From Bacteroidales bacterium (GTDB lineage: Bacteria > Bacteroidota > Bacteroidia > Bacteroidales > UBA10428): a stretch of 59,632 nt of DNA. The notes below the pieces were generated by a model. That model saw nothing but the letters and a program-made list of their open reading frames with translations, did no database searches and was not told the origin of the DNA. Positions 8,306 through 16,390 of the stretch are shown here, in pieces (the first letter of the stretch is position 1; each line of letters starts with the position of its first letter). The DNA lies in assembly GCA_016928305.1 (NCBI GenBank), contig JAFGKY010000030.1, positions 1-59,632 of the forward strand, read 5' to 3'. Position numbers and translations under genes: made by a program.

Positions 8306-8416
8306 GGCAATATTTTTTTTGTAAAAATAGTTTTTGATATGCAATAAGTGAAATATATTACCTGGAATAAATTCTGCTTTGACAGATTGAAAAATCAACC
8401 TGTTTTTACTTGCCTT

Positions 8417-8461
8417 CTGGCACAAGCGCCTGCCTGGTCGGCAGACAGGCGCTTGTGCCAG
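8417..8461. repeat. Perfect 16-bp inverted repeat (hairpin)
   Basis: CTGGCACAAGCGCCTG (8417-8432) is perfectly mirrored at 8446-8461 around a 13-base loop. It sits in the gap between the dehydrogenase gene (leftward, ending at 8470) and aguB (leftward, starting at 8305). The GC-rich stem contrasts with the AT-rich flanks. It may act as a terminator or a processing/stability hairpin for the upstream gene, though no T run follows, or it may be a REP-type repeat. Confidence 0.75.
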
Positions 8462-8469
8462 AGACAGAA

Positions 8470-9429
8470 TTATATTCTTCTTCCTGCCTCATCAAGATAT
8501 TCCTTAATATTGTATATAATTCCATCGATAAGTCTTTCTCTCGATTCATCGCTTGCCCATGCCAGGTGCGGTGTAATGACGATCCTTTCAGGGTGCCTGA
8601 GGTGAAAAAGCGGGTTATCAGGCCGGGGAGGCTCGGTCTCCATGACATCCAGTCCGGCTCCTGCAAGCATTCCCTCATCCAGTGCCCGTGCCAGGCCGGC
8701 TTCATTGATAATGCCGCCTCGTCCTGTATTCAATAGCAAAGCCGCGGATTTCATATGCCTTATCTGTTCATAGCCGATCAGGTTCCTGGTCTCCGGTGTA
8801 AGCGGACAATGAACGGATACGACATCGGATGTTGAAAGCAGATGATGAAGTGTAAGGTGAGGATATGGATTCTGCAGGTTCTTTCCGGTAGTGGAATGAT
8901 AAACAACTGCTGCTCCGAAAGCTGTGGCCACCCCGGCAATTCTTTTACCAATGGCGCCCAGTCCGATAATTCCAAAACGCTTTCCGGATAATTCACAAAA
9001 ATTCCTTTTAAAATGGGTAAATACAGGACTGGTGAAATAGTTCCCCGATTTGGTATAGTCGTCGTAATAACGGATTTTGTTGAGAAGATAAAATAAAAGA
9101 GCGATGGTCACCTGCACCACGCTTTCGGTCGAATAACCGGCAACATTTTTTACCTGGATGCCCCTCTTTTCAGCATACGCAAGATCGATGTTGTTCATGC
9201 CGGTGGCAGCAACACATATAAGTTTTAACTCCTTACAGACATTCATAACTGCCGCATCAATAACAACCTTGTTGGTTATTATTATTTCAGCATCACCAAT
9301 ATGACTTATTCTTTCATCTGCCGATGTCAACGGATAAAATGTAACATTACCTAATGCTTTAAGATGGTTCAAATTATTGGTGAAACCAACTGTATCAGCG
9401 TCAAGAAATACGATCCTAGCTCTCTTCAT
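8470..9429 (-). CDS. D-2-hydroxyacid dehydrogenase (NAD-dependent, glycerate dehydrogenase-like)
   Basis: The 319-residue protein reduces a 2-keto acid or oxidises the D-hydroxy acid with NAD(P). It shows the Rossmann fingerprint G-L-G-A-I-G within G-I-I-G-L-G-A-I-G-K, the V-H-C-P-L-T-P-E-T segment, and the catalytic Arg (N-T-G-R-G-G), Glu (E-T-E-P-P) and His (T-P-H-L-A-W). The best overall resemblance is to glycerate/hydroxypyruvate reductases, but substrate cannot be fixed by eye. It is followed on the same strand by a strong hairpin and then aguB, so it may or may not share their transcript. Confidence 0.88.
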   Translation of the reverse strand: MKRARIVFLDADTVGFTNNLNHLKALGNVTFYPLTSADERISHIGDAEIIITNKVVIDAAVMNVCKELKLICVAATGMNNIDLAYAEKRGIQVKNVAGYSTESVVQVTIALLFYLLNKIRYYDDYTKSGNYFTSPVFTHFKRNFCELSGKRFGIIGLGAIGKRIAGVATAFGAAVVYHSTTGKNLQNPYPHLTLHHLLSTSDVVSVHCPLTPETRNLIGYEQIRHMKSAALLLNTGRGGIINEAGLARALDEGMLAGAGLDVMETEPPRPDNPLFHLRHPERIVITPHLAWASDESRERLIDGIIYNIKEYLDEAGRRI

Positions 9430-9631
9430 AATCTTGGATTAAAAATATGAATCGGTAAAAATATAAAAGAATTGGCCGTTATGACAATAACCATTTTATT
9501 TTGTGAACATTAGTGAAATCTTTTCTACGAAAGGTAAATGAAATGTAGTATTGTTGTGGTTCGAAAATATTTACTAAATTATGCGGAATAATACTCAGGC
9601 TTTTATATTATTTCTAACAAAGCTAGAACAT

Positions 9632-10429
9632 ATGAAAAAAATCTGTTTGACATTATATTTACTACTGATTTTGTCCAACATAATTTTTACTCGTGATTTA
9701 ATTATTGACAAAACAGGCAGCCAATTTCATTGCAAAATCACATCAGTGGATTCAACACAACTAGTGCTTGATATGCTTTACAATGGGAATGCCATAAGTA
9801 CATATTTATCGACATACAACATTGCTGAATATAAGATTAATTACCAACCTGAAAAGGGGGTGTCCAGTGATTCGAATACCTTTGCAGGGAAGAGAATTTT
9901 TATTGGTATAGGGGGAGGATGGAACAAATCACTTAATGATGAATATATAAATAATGGATTTTCATTGCATGTTGAATTATTTAAAGCAATAAAAAGCAGA
10001 ATATCTCTAGGAGGAACAATTGCATATAATCACTGGAAAGGTGATGCAAAGCATTTAGAAGCGATAAATGATGAATATAGTAATGCTAAAATTTCAGGTG
10101 ATTTTAGTAAAATTGAGATTGTCCCTGCAGTTCGATTTACTACACCCTCAAAACATTCTCCTATAAGACTTTATGCACAAACGGGAGTGAGTTTAGCATT
10201 AATACTGGATAATATTACAGATATTTACTATCATTATTCAATACCTGGTACAGTTTATGATGCACACATCAGTAATGATAAACATAGTGAATTTTCTGCA
10301 GAAGCCTCAGTTGGTATTGGCATTATTATCAAATTTCTTTATCTTAATTGTATTTATAATCAAGATATATTTGGGTCTTTGAATGGTTATTTCTCGGTAA
10401 ACGCAGGTTTCACTTTGCCAATCAAATAA
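9632..10429 (+). CDS. Exported protein, probably a small outer-membrane beta-barrel
   Basis: From the ATG at 9632 the protein is 265 residues, with a signal sequence M-K-K-I-C-L-T-L-Y-L-L-L and a predicted cleavage near residue 20. The frame is open to 9581, but the upstream residues are not signal-like. The N-terminal part (about 20-80) contains a short D-S-T-Q-L-V-L-type segment seen in Bacteroidota exported proteins. The rest alternates hydrophobic and polar residues with many Gly and aromatic residues and ends in a strand (S-V-N-A-G-F-T-L-P-I-K), as in 8-stranded barrels. Codon use is more AT-rich than in its neighbours. No specific family is recognised. Confidence 0.6.
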   Translation: MKKICLTLYLLLILSNIIFTRDLIIDKTGSQFHCKITSVDSTQLVLDMLYNGNAISTYLSTYNIAEYKINYQPEKGVSSDSNTFAGKRIFIGIGGGWNKSLNDEYINNGFSLHVELFKAIKSRISLGGTIAYNHWKGDAKHLEAINDEYSNAKISGDFSKIEIVPAVRFTTPSKHSPIRLYAQTGVSLALILDNITDIYYHYSIPGTVYDAHISNDKHSEFSAEASVGIGIIIKFLYLNCIYNQDIFGSLNGYFSVNAGFTLPIK

Positions 10430-10816
10430 TGCAACTTTCAAAACCTTCGTAATCCCAACGCACTGCCGTCTGACTTCCCTGCCTGTTGGGCAGAAAAGAA
10501 CTAACAAGAAATGAAAATCAACTATATACATATTTTTTGTTAATTAATCTTGTTAATAGATTATTACAAATCTAAAGGGATGGCAGGCAGACTTCGGGAG
10601 GGGGAACCGTTACCAAGGATTTTCTGACACATGACTTTGAAGTCCGATTGTCTTAAACTAAACCTTATATAGCAATCACAACCGTCATAACCTTTATAAC
10701 CCTAATAACCTTCCCAGCTTTCTTTCCGGGACTCTATGCCAGTTTCTATATTTCTGTGGACAAGGCACAACCAATTTTAGTTAACAACCGGTTGATAAAA
10801 TAATACCTTATATTAA
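10430..10816. other. Intergenic region with a 9-bp tandem repeat
   Basis: No credible gene is visible. The segment 10679-10710 carries AACC every 9 bases (four copies, ATAACC-type monomers), a further short-period intergenic repeat. A weak CTGCC/GGGCAG hairpin lies near 10478-10492, and a related GGCAGGCAGACTTC block occurs near 10581. No terminator with a T run was found for the preceding gene. Confidence 0.5.
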
Positions 10817-10848
10817 TTGCAGGATTCATGATTTCTTTTCTATATTTG
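10817..10848 (+). promoter_or_regulatory. Bacteroidota-type promoter for the riboswitch-btuB transcript
   Basis: TTG at 10817-10819, a 21-base spacer, then TATATTTG at 10841-10848, an exact match to TANNTTTG. Transcription would begin around 10855, directly at the 5' end of the cobalamin riboswitch. Confidence 0.6.
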
Positions 10849-10856
10849 CTTCGATT

Positions 10857-11068
10857 ATGGTTCCGGTCTTTTTTCCGGAAGGCCGGATAATAGGGAACCG
10901 GGTTAGAATCCCGGGCAGTACCCGCTGCTGTGTTCTTCATATTTTTCAGAACAACCCTGCCACTGTCAATTTCCACGAAGACAAAGCTGAAGGATCCACC
11001 TTCGCTAAAGCTCCGGTGGATACGATGGGAAGGCGTTCTGAAAAGAAGTTAGCCAGAAGACCTGCCAT
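10857..11068 (+). promoter_or_regulatory. Cobalamin riboswitch upstream of btuB
   Basis: The conserved landmarks appear in order: GGGAACCGGGT then AATCCCGGGCAGTACCCGC (about 10893-10924), GCTGCTG, a GTTCT/AGAAC stem (about 10932-10952), GCCACTG (about 10959), GGGAAGGCG (about 11027), and AGCCAGAAGACCTGCC near 11051-11066. The aptamer should bind adenosyl- or methylcobalamin and reduce expression of the receptor genes when B12 is sufficient. The start codon of btuB is about 40 bases after the aptamer, and no terminator hairpin with a T run intervenes, so control is likely at translation initiation. A hairpin insertion lies in the variable arm at 10994-11021 (see findings). Confidence 0.95.
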
Positions 11069-11109
11069 AATGAGTGTTTGTTCGGGTTTAAACATAATAA
11101 AATTCCATT

Positions 11110-13059
11110 TTGAAATCATCAATCAATTGTATCTTACTGGCTTGTTGTCTCTCTATGACTGTTACAGCTCAGAAAAACGAATCTGTATCACAATACGTTA
11201 TTCCTGAAATTATCGTAACGGAGACCAATGCAAGGTTTTTTTGTGAAGATAAACCGACTTTTCATGTTGATCCTCTTATACTTCAGCATAATGCGCATGA
11301 TAACCTGGGCACGGTATTATCGTGCCAGTCACCTGTGACGGTAAGATTATACGGATCTTCCGGTTCGCTTGCCTCCGTTTCACTGCGCGGAACCGGTACG
11401 AATCACACCCAGGTGAACTGGAACGGTTTTCCCATCAACTCACCGACAACAGGCCAGGCCGATTTATCGCTGATCCCGTCAGGTTTTATGCAGCAGGTTG
11501 ATATTATTAATGGTGCTTCGGGTGCGCTGTTCGGTAGCGGCACCTTTGGAGGCACTGTGAATATGGTTAATAAACCCGACTGGAAAAACCGGGCAGGCAT
11601 TGCCTGTACTTTTGACGGAGGAAGTTTTGGTACGATCAATAGCAGGGTGATGGCACGTATTGGAAACCGATACATACAGTACCATATATCTTATATTCGT
11701 CAGGAAACCGAAAATGACTTTTATTATACCGATCATTATAAATATGGCAATCCTGTTTTATGCAGGAAACATAATTCCTATCGTTCATCGGGCCTGATTC
11801 AGAATATTTTTATTAACCTACCTCGTGGAAATACCCTTGAAGCCGGTGGCTGGTACCAGCAAAAAATCTTTGAACTTCCGGCTCTGATGGGAGCTTACCA
11901 GGAAAGCAATGCCGTTCAAAAAGACAGTACGTTAAGAATATATATTACGTACCGGAAAATGTTTGAAAAATCAAGGCTGGTCCTAAAATCAGCCTGGTTC
12001 ACTGATGATCTTCGGTATACCGATAAAATCAGCGGGGACGATGATGAATTTTCCATTGATTCAAAGATTGGTGCCAGGCAATTGTTAAATGACCTGGAAT
12101 ACAGGTATTATTTTTCCAGAAGGTTGATCGTTGGAGCCGAGGCAGCATTCAGCTCACTTACCGGAATATCCAATAATTACAGTCAACGCATTCATGAAAA
12201 TGAATTCTCCGTTTCATCTTTTCTGAAGCTTAACCTGGGAAAATGGGTGGGCAACCTTGGCCTTAGAAAGGAATATTATGAAGGCACGGATCCAGGTCTT
12301 CTATATTCGCTCGGATGGCGTTATAAAATGTCGGAAAGCCTGATCCTGAGAACAAACCTGTCCAATAAATTCCGGAAACCTTCTTTTAACGAGAAATACT
12401 GGAATCCGGGAGGCAATCCAAACCTCCGGCCCGAAAAAGGATGGGGTGCCGATGCCGGTGTTGAAGGCAGGTTATTTGCCAACAGCAAGGCATCATCGGT
12501 TCAGTATACGGTGTCGGGATTTTTTCAGGCAATTGATAATTGGATCCAATGGGTGATGCACGATTCGCTGACACCGGTTGAATATAAGACCGTGCATGCC
12601 ATGGGAATTGAGACAGACCTGTTCTATCAGTATAAGACAGAAAACCTGGTATTCACATCCTCTTTCTTTTATTACCTGAACCGGTCCGTTATTGCCCGGA
12701 CATACGATAACAATCCGTTATACGAAGGCAGGCAATTGATGTATATACCCCTGCATACGGCAAAGATCAACCTGTATCTGAGTTGGAAAGGCTGGACTGC
12801 CGGATTGAACCTGAATGCATCCGGCAAACGCGAAACAGTTGACAGCAATGATAAAATGTTGCAGCTTCCGGGATATGTTATCGCTAATGCCATGACAGGC
12901 TATGAAAGGAAATACAGATCGTTGTCGGTTAAAATAGGTTTTCGTGTTGAAAACCTGCTGAATAAGCAATATGAAATCATACGTGCATATCCGATGCCGG
13001 GCAGGGCCTATTATCTGACCGTAACCGTAGGATTGAACAAACTGCAGACGAATTATTAA
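11110..13059 (+). CDS. btuB: TonB-dependent outer-membrane receptor, BtuB type
   Basis: The 649-residue protein has a signal sequence (about 1-20, ending T-A-Q), a plug domain (about 30-150 with V-S-L-R-G-T-G, W-N-G-F-P-I-N and G-S-G-T-F-G-G-T-V-N) and a C-terminal barrel ending with the aromatic-rich strand typical of these receptors (Y-Y-L-T-V-T-V-G-L near the C-terminus). It lacks the N-terminal CarboxypepD_reg domain of SusC-type receptors, as expected for BtuB/FepA types. The cobalamin riboswitch 40 bases upstream and the BtuG-like gene 18 bases downstream both point to corrinoids as substrate. TonB itself is not in this window. Confidence 0.9.
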   Translation: MKSSINCILLACCLSMTVTAQKNESVSQYVIPEIIVTETNARFFCEDKPTFHVDPLILQHNAHDNLGTVLSCQSPVTVRLYGSSGSLASVSLRGTGTNHTQVNWNGFPINSPTTGQADLSLIPSGFMQQVDIINGASGALFGSGTFGGTVNMVNKPDWKNRAGIACTFDGGSFGTINSRVMARIGNRYIQYHISYIRQETENDFYYTDHYKYGNPVLCRKHNSYRSSGLIQNIFINLPRGNTLEAGGWYQQKIFELPALMGAYQESNAVQKDSTLRIYITYRKMFEKSRLVLKSAWFTDDLRYTDKISGDDDEFSIDSKIGARQLLNDLEYRYYFSRRLIVGAEAAFSSLTGISNNYSQRIHENEFSVSSFLKLNLGKWVGNLGLRKEYYEGTDPGLLYSLGWRYKMSESLILRTNLSNKFRKPSFNEKYWNPGGNPNLRPEKGWGADAGVEGRLFANSKASSVQYTVSGFFQAIDNWIQWVMHDSLTPVEYKTVHAMGIETDLFYQYKTENLVFTSSFFYYLNRSVIARTYDNNPLYEGRQLMYIPLHTAKINLYLSWKGWTAGLNLNASGKRETVDSNDKMLQLPGYVIANAMTGYERKYRSLSVKIGFRVENLLNKQYEIIRAYPMPGRAYYLTVTVGLNKLQTNY

Positions 13060-13077
13060 CCTTAAACAAATTGATTT

Positions 13078-14154
13078 ATGAAATTTAACCTTTTCTTTAT
13101 GACACTGACTGTTGCAGCTGTTTTGTTAAATTCGTGTGAAAATGAAAACAGTGAAGAATCCGGTGATTACCGGTATGGAGTTTTTATATTGAATGAAGGC
13201 AGTTTTAATGCCAATAATGCATCGGTGAGCCATTACGATCCGGTTTCCGGCATGGTCACGAATAACCTGTTTAAAACCGCTAACGGAAGGCCGCTGGGCG
13301 ATGTAGTCCAAAGCTTAGGTATTGCCGGTGAAACAGCCTATATCGTCGTTAACGGCTCCGGAAAAGTTGAAATCGTTAACCTGAAAACGTTTAGAACCAT
13401 TGCGGAACCCATCATAGCATCTTATCCACGATGTTTTCTTGCCGTTGATGCCGGTAAAGGATATCTGACAAATGGAAAAATGCAGGGTTATGTTTATATT
13501 GTGGATCTGAAGAAATTTACTGTAAGGGATTCCGTTGAACTGGGAATGGGCCCCGAATCAATGATAAAATGGAATGACAAAGTATACATTGCCAACAGCG
13601 GTGGATGGGGACTCGATTCCATCGTCAGCATTGTTGATATCAGCACGGATAAGCTTACCGGAACGATTGATGTGGGAGATGTGCCTTCCGATATGGTGAT
13701 GGATAAAGATAATAACCTCTGGGTATATTGCAAAGGTTATGCAACCTATAGTTGGGATCCTCCCTACAACCTGATCAGCGAAACCGCAGCCAGGCTGGTG
13801 AAAATCAATACAACAACCAATACCATTATCTGGGAGGGAGTGGTAGGAACAGCAGGACAATATACTGCCGTGCTGCCAAAACTTGCCATCAGCGCAGAAG
13901 GCGATATACTGTATTTTTTGCGACCTGACGGTATATATAAGATAGAAGTCGGAAGTCCTTCAACACCAGGTGAACTTGTTCTGGAAGGGAATTTTTATGG
14001 GCTGGATGTAAATCCTGATTCGGATGAGCTGTTTGTGTTTCAGAGCAGTTTCACAGGGAACGGAAGCATGTATATTGTGAATACCGTCACCGGCAACATC
14101 GTTACCCATACCGTGGGAATTGGTCCAAGCGGTGCTGTATTTAACCTAGAGTAA
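13078..14154 (+). CDS. btuG: BtuG-like surface cobalamin-binding lipoprotein (beta-propeller)
   Basis: The 358-residue lipoprotein has a signal peptide ending in L-N-S-C (Cys at about 20), followed by acidic residues of the kind that direct lipoproteins to the Bacteroidota surface. The mature part is a repeated beta-propeller, with blades marked by phrases such as N-E-G-S-F-N-A-N-N-A-S-V-S, G-S-G-K-V-E-I-V-N-L-K and D-K-L-T-G-T-I-D-V-G. BtuG proteins of Bacteroides have this fold, capture B12 very tightly at the cell surface and hand it to BtuB. The position 18 bases after the riboswitch-controlled btuB gene is what makes this call; without it the protein would be a generic DUF5074/YncE-like propeller. 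Confidence 0.85.
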   Translation: MKFNLFFMTLTVAAVLLNSCENENSEESGDYRYGVFILNEGSFNANNASVSHYDPVSGMVTNNLFKTANGRPLGDVVQSLGIAGETAYIVVNGSGKVEIVNLKTFRTIAEPIIASYPRCFLAVDAGKGYLTNGKMQGYVYIVDLKKFTVRDSVELGMGPESMIKWNDKVYIANSGGWGLDSIVSIVDISTDKLTGTIDVGDVPSDMVMDKDNNLWVYCKGYATYSWDPPYNLISETAARLVKINTTTNTIIWEGVVGTAGQYTAVLPKLAISAEGDILYFLRPDGIYKIEVGSPSTPGELVLEGNFYGLDVNPDSDELFVFQSSFTGNGSMYIVNTVTGNIVTHTVGIGPSGAVFNLE

Positions 14155-14265
14155 GAAAGACAGGATCATTCATTATCTTAAGTTGCTGCTTATAGTTCTT
14201 ACAAAAAAAAAATAGATTTACGATTGAAGATTGAGCCTACTCCGGAAAGTCAAGAATGCGCCAAT

Positions 14266-14379
14266 CCGGCGCATGCGCCGGTTAAGAATACAACCACCAA
14301 AACACAAAAGCACTAAATAAATGCAATAGTGTATATGAAGCAACATAATGTCTTTTTTGTGCTTTGGTGCTTTAGTGGT
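14266..14379. repeat. 16-bp perfect palindrome and an inverted pair of 8-bp tandem repeats
   Basis: CCGGCGCATGCGCCGG at 14266-14281 is a perfect palindrome. It is followed by a left arm at 14293-14317 with CAC every 8 bases (C-A-C-x-A-A-A pattern) and an imperfect reverse complement at 14353-14379, matching at about 21 of 25 positions. The element fills most of the 336-base gap between the btuG-like gene and the next transcript, and it could end transcription of the B12 operon. Confidence 0.65.
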
Positions 14380-14457
14380 AAAAAACATATTTATTATTTT
14401 TTGTAGTGGACTCAAGATTAACGATTTAAAATTTAAGAAGTAAAATGCGCAAAAATA

Positions 14458-14465
14458 TATTTTTG
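14458..14465 (+). promoter_or_regulatory. TANNTTTG promoter element
   Basis: TATTTTTG matches the Bacteroidota -7 element exactly, 26 bases before the ATG of the PagL-like gene. No clear TTTG is found at the expected upstream distance, so this is supported by one element only. Confidence 0.4.
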
Positions 14466-14490
14466 TTAAATTGCAGCATTATCGGAAACA

Positions 14491-15612
14491 ATGGATTATA
14501 AAACTTATCTGAAGCCTGAGAAAAGACTGCTTATATCCTTTTCCTGTCTTCTTTTCACATCATCGGTTATCCCGGCACAAACTGGTTTTCTGGATGATCT
14601 GAAGATAACGGCAGCCTATCACCGGGGTTATGTTTTGCCCGAATACAAGTATTTTCTTTACATGGTTGAGGAACAGGTTCAGTCGTTTGATCTTAATTTT
14701 TCCAGAAAGACAAAAGGCAGGAATGACTGGGAACAAATCTATAAATATCCGGAGTATGGACTTTCCCTGTTTTATTCTACCCTGGGAAATGACAGGGTAT
14801 TCGGACATGAGATAGCACTGTATCCTTTTTTTAAATATCACATTTATTCCAGAAACCGGCTTGCTTTCGATAATCAAATTGGATTGGGAATTAGTTATGT
14901 GACACGGAAATTTGATATGGAAAGTAATTACCAGAACATTGCTGTTGGCTCATACTTTAACATACACTTTAATTTCAAGCTGGATCTCGAATATCAGTTT
15001 TACAAAAACTGTCACCTGAAAGGAGGTATTGCATTCGATCATTTCTCGAATGCCAATTTTCAGGAACCAAATCTGGGTATCAATTATCTGACCTATTATG
15101 CGGGTTTTGGCTATTTCCTTTACCAGCGTGAACAACCACAGATACATGAACTTCAACCGCACCGTAAGGACTTCGATCTTGAGGTTATTTATTCGGTTGG
15201 TGGAAAGCGCACAAGGGCATTTCAGACCTTCTATTATTTCACCACATCGGGTACGGTCGAATTGAAATGGAAACCCTGTCGGGTTTTCCATGTGGGTATC
15301 GGTGCGGATCTATTTTATGATTCATCTACAGAAGCAACGATGCAGGCATTGCATTATGAAAATTACAGAAAGCAATATGATTTCAGGTCCGGAATTCATG
15401 TTTCACAGGAAATCCGATATAACAGGATAAGCCTGATCATTCAGGAGGGTATCTACCTGTTACTCACAGACAGGATCGATCATAATATTATGTACAACAG
15501 GGGCATTGTACGATACAGGATAAAGGATCGTGTGCTGGTACAGATTTCCATGAAGTCACATCTGCATATTCTTGATTATCCTGAGCTGGGATTGGGATAC
15601 AGTTTTTTCTAA
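14491..15612 (+). CDS. PagL-like lipid A 3-O-deacylase (acyloxyacyl hydrolase family)
   Basis: A 373-residue outer-membrane protein with an N-terminal signal sequence ending near residue 30 (I-P-A-Q). Barrel-type strands follow, with the catalytic-looking segment A-F-D-H-F-S-N-A-N (His184, Ser186) and then P-N-L-G-I-N. This H-x-S-N arrangement is the signature of the PagL/acyloxyacyl hydrolase family, which removes the 3-O acyl chain of lipid A. It is about twice the length of classical PagL; the extra C-terminal half (about 220-373) is also strand-rich and may add a second barrel part, as in other Bacteroidota members. The next gene, an exported lipoprotein, starts 12 bases after its stop. 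Confidence 0.8.
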   Translation: MDYKTYLKPEKRLLISFSCLLFTSSVIPAQTGFLDDLKITAAYHRGYVLPEYKYFLYMVEEQVQSFDLNFSRKTKGRNDWEQIYKYPEYGLSLFYSTLGNDRVFGHEIALYPFFKYHIYSRNRLAFDNQIGLGISYVTRKFDMESNYQNIAVGSYFNIHFNFKLDLEYQFYKNCHLKGGIAFDHFSNANFQEPNLGINYLTYYAGFGYFLYQREQPQIHELQPHRKDFDLEVIYSVGGKRTRAFQTFYYFTTSGTVELKWKPCRVFHVGIGADLFYDSSTEATMQALHYENYRKQYDFRSGIHVSQEIRYNRISLIIQEGIYLLLTDRIDHNIMYNRGIVRYRIKDRVLVQISMKSHLHILDYPELGLGYSFF

Positions 15613-15624
15613 AAATACGGGAGC

Positions 15625-16350
15625 ATGAAGGCATTTTTTAAGGAATATATTTATGCAGTACTCACATTGCTGATTTTTTCATGCGGAAATGACGATCACG
15701 AACAAACAACCCTGTTCCATGAATTGTCACCATTTGAAGAAATACAGGTTAACGGTGTCTTTCATATATTTCTTAAGCAGGATTCAGTTTTTTCTATCGG
15801 CATAACAGGCAACAGGGAAATAACAGAAGGAGTTGAATTTACAATTGAAAACAGGGTTCTGAGCCTGTCTAATACAACCGGAATGATGATGTTTTCGCCC
15901 GAAGATAATAAAGTGGAATTATGCATTAGCGCCGACCGTCTGAAAAAAATACAGGCAAATGAGTCCTGTTGCATTGAAACGGTAAATCCTATTATTGCCT
16001 ATGAATTTGGGCTTATCAAAGGATATAAATACCTGGAAGCTCATCTTGAATTGAACTGCCCGATATTTTATTTCTGGAATAGTGCTCCGTGCGGAAAACT
16101 GACGCTCGAAGGCAATGCTTGGAATCTGCGCATATGGAATTTTGGCGTTATGTCTGTTGATGCCGCCAATGTATCAGCTGACACTGCCTGGATTGAGAAT
16201 GATTCAAAAGGAGACTGTACGGTCCGGATTAATAATATGTTATACTATGCTATTGGCGGCCGAGGTAACATTTACCTGTATGGTGAACCGGAGAATATTG
16301 TCTTGTTGGAAAAAACTTCCTCGGGAGAATTGATATGGATGAATGAATAA
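15625..16350 (+). CDS. Lipoprotein with GIN/DUF2807-type beta domain
   Basis: The 241-residue protein has a signal peptide with lipobox I-F-S-C (Cys20). The N-terminal half begins with the pattern F-E-E-I-x-V-N-G-V-F-x-I-F-L-K-Q, which is the start of the 'head GIN' or putative auto-transporter adhesin domain (DUF2807), a right-handed beta fold common in Bacteroidota envelopes. It is 12 bases downstream of the PagL-like gene and probably cotranscribed with it. Role unknown; a structural or sensing function at the outer membrane is the usual guess for the family. Confidence 0.7.
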   Translation: MKAFFKEYIYAVLTLLIFSCGNDDHEQTTLFHELSPFEEIQVNGVFHIFLKQDSVFSIGITGNREITEGVEFTIENRVLSLSNTTGMMMFSPEDNKVELCISADRLKKIQANESCCIETVNPIIAYEFGLIKGYKYLEAHLELNCPIFYFWNSAPCGKLTLEGNAWNLRIWNFGVMSVDAANVSADTAWIENDSKGDCTVRINNMLYYAIGGRGNIYLYGEPENIVLLEKTSSGELIWMNE

Positions 16351-16361
16351 GATCGTCATGC

Positions 16362-16389
16362 ATTAACAATTAACAATTAACAATTAACC
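16362..16389. repeat. 7-bp tandem repeat (TTAATTG) between convergent genes
   Basis: About four copies of the heptamer (AACAATT as read on the plus strand) fill the gap between the lipoprotein gene ending at 16350 and the pectinesterase gene whose stop is at 16391-16393. Read in the pectinesterase direction the monomer is TTAATTG, beginning within two bases of the stop codon. Confidence 0.8.
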
Positions 16390-16390
16390 A

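Noticed and set aside
10857..11207. Open frame of 116 codons over the B12 leader
   Set aside because: It coincides with the cobalamin riboswitch and runs into btuB in another frame.
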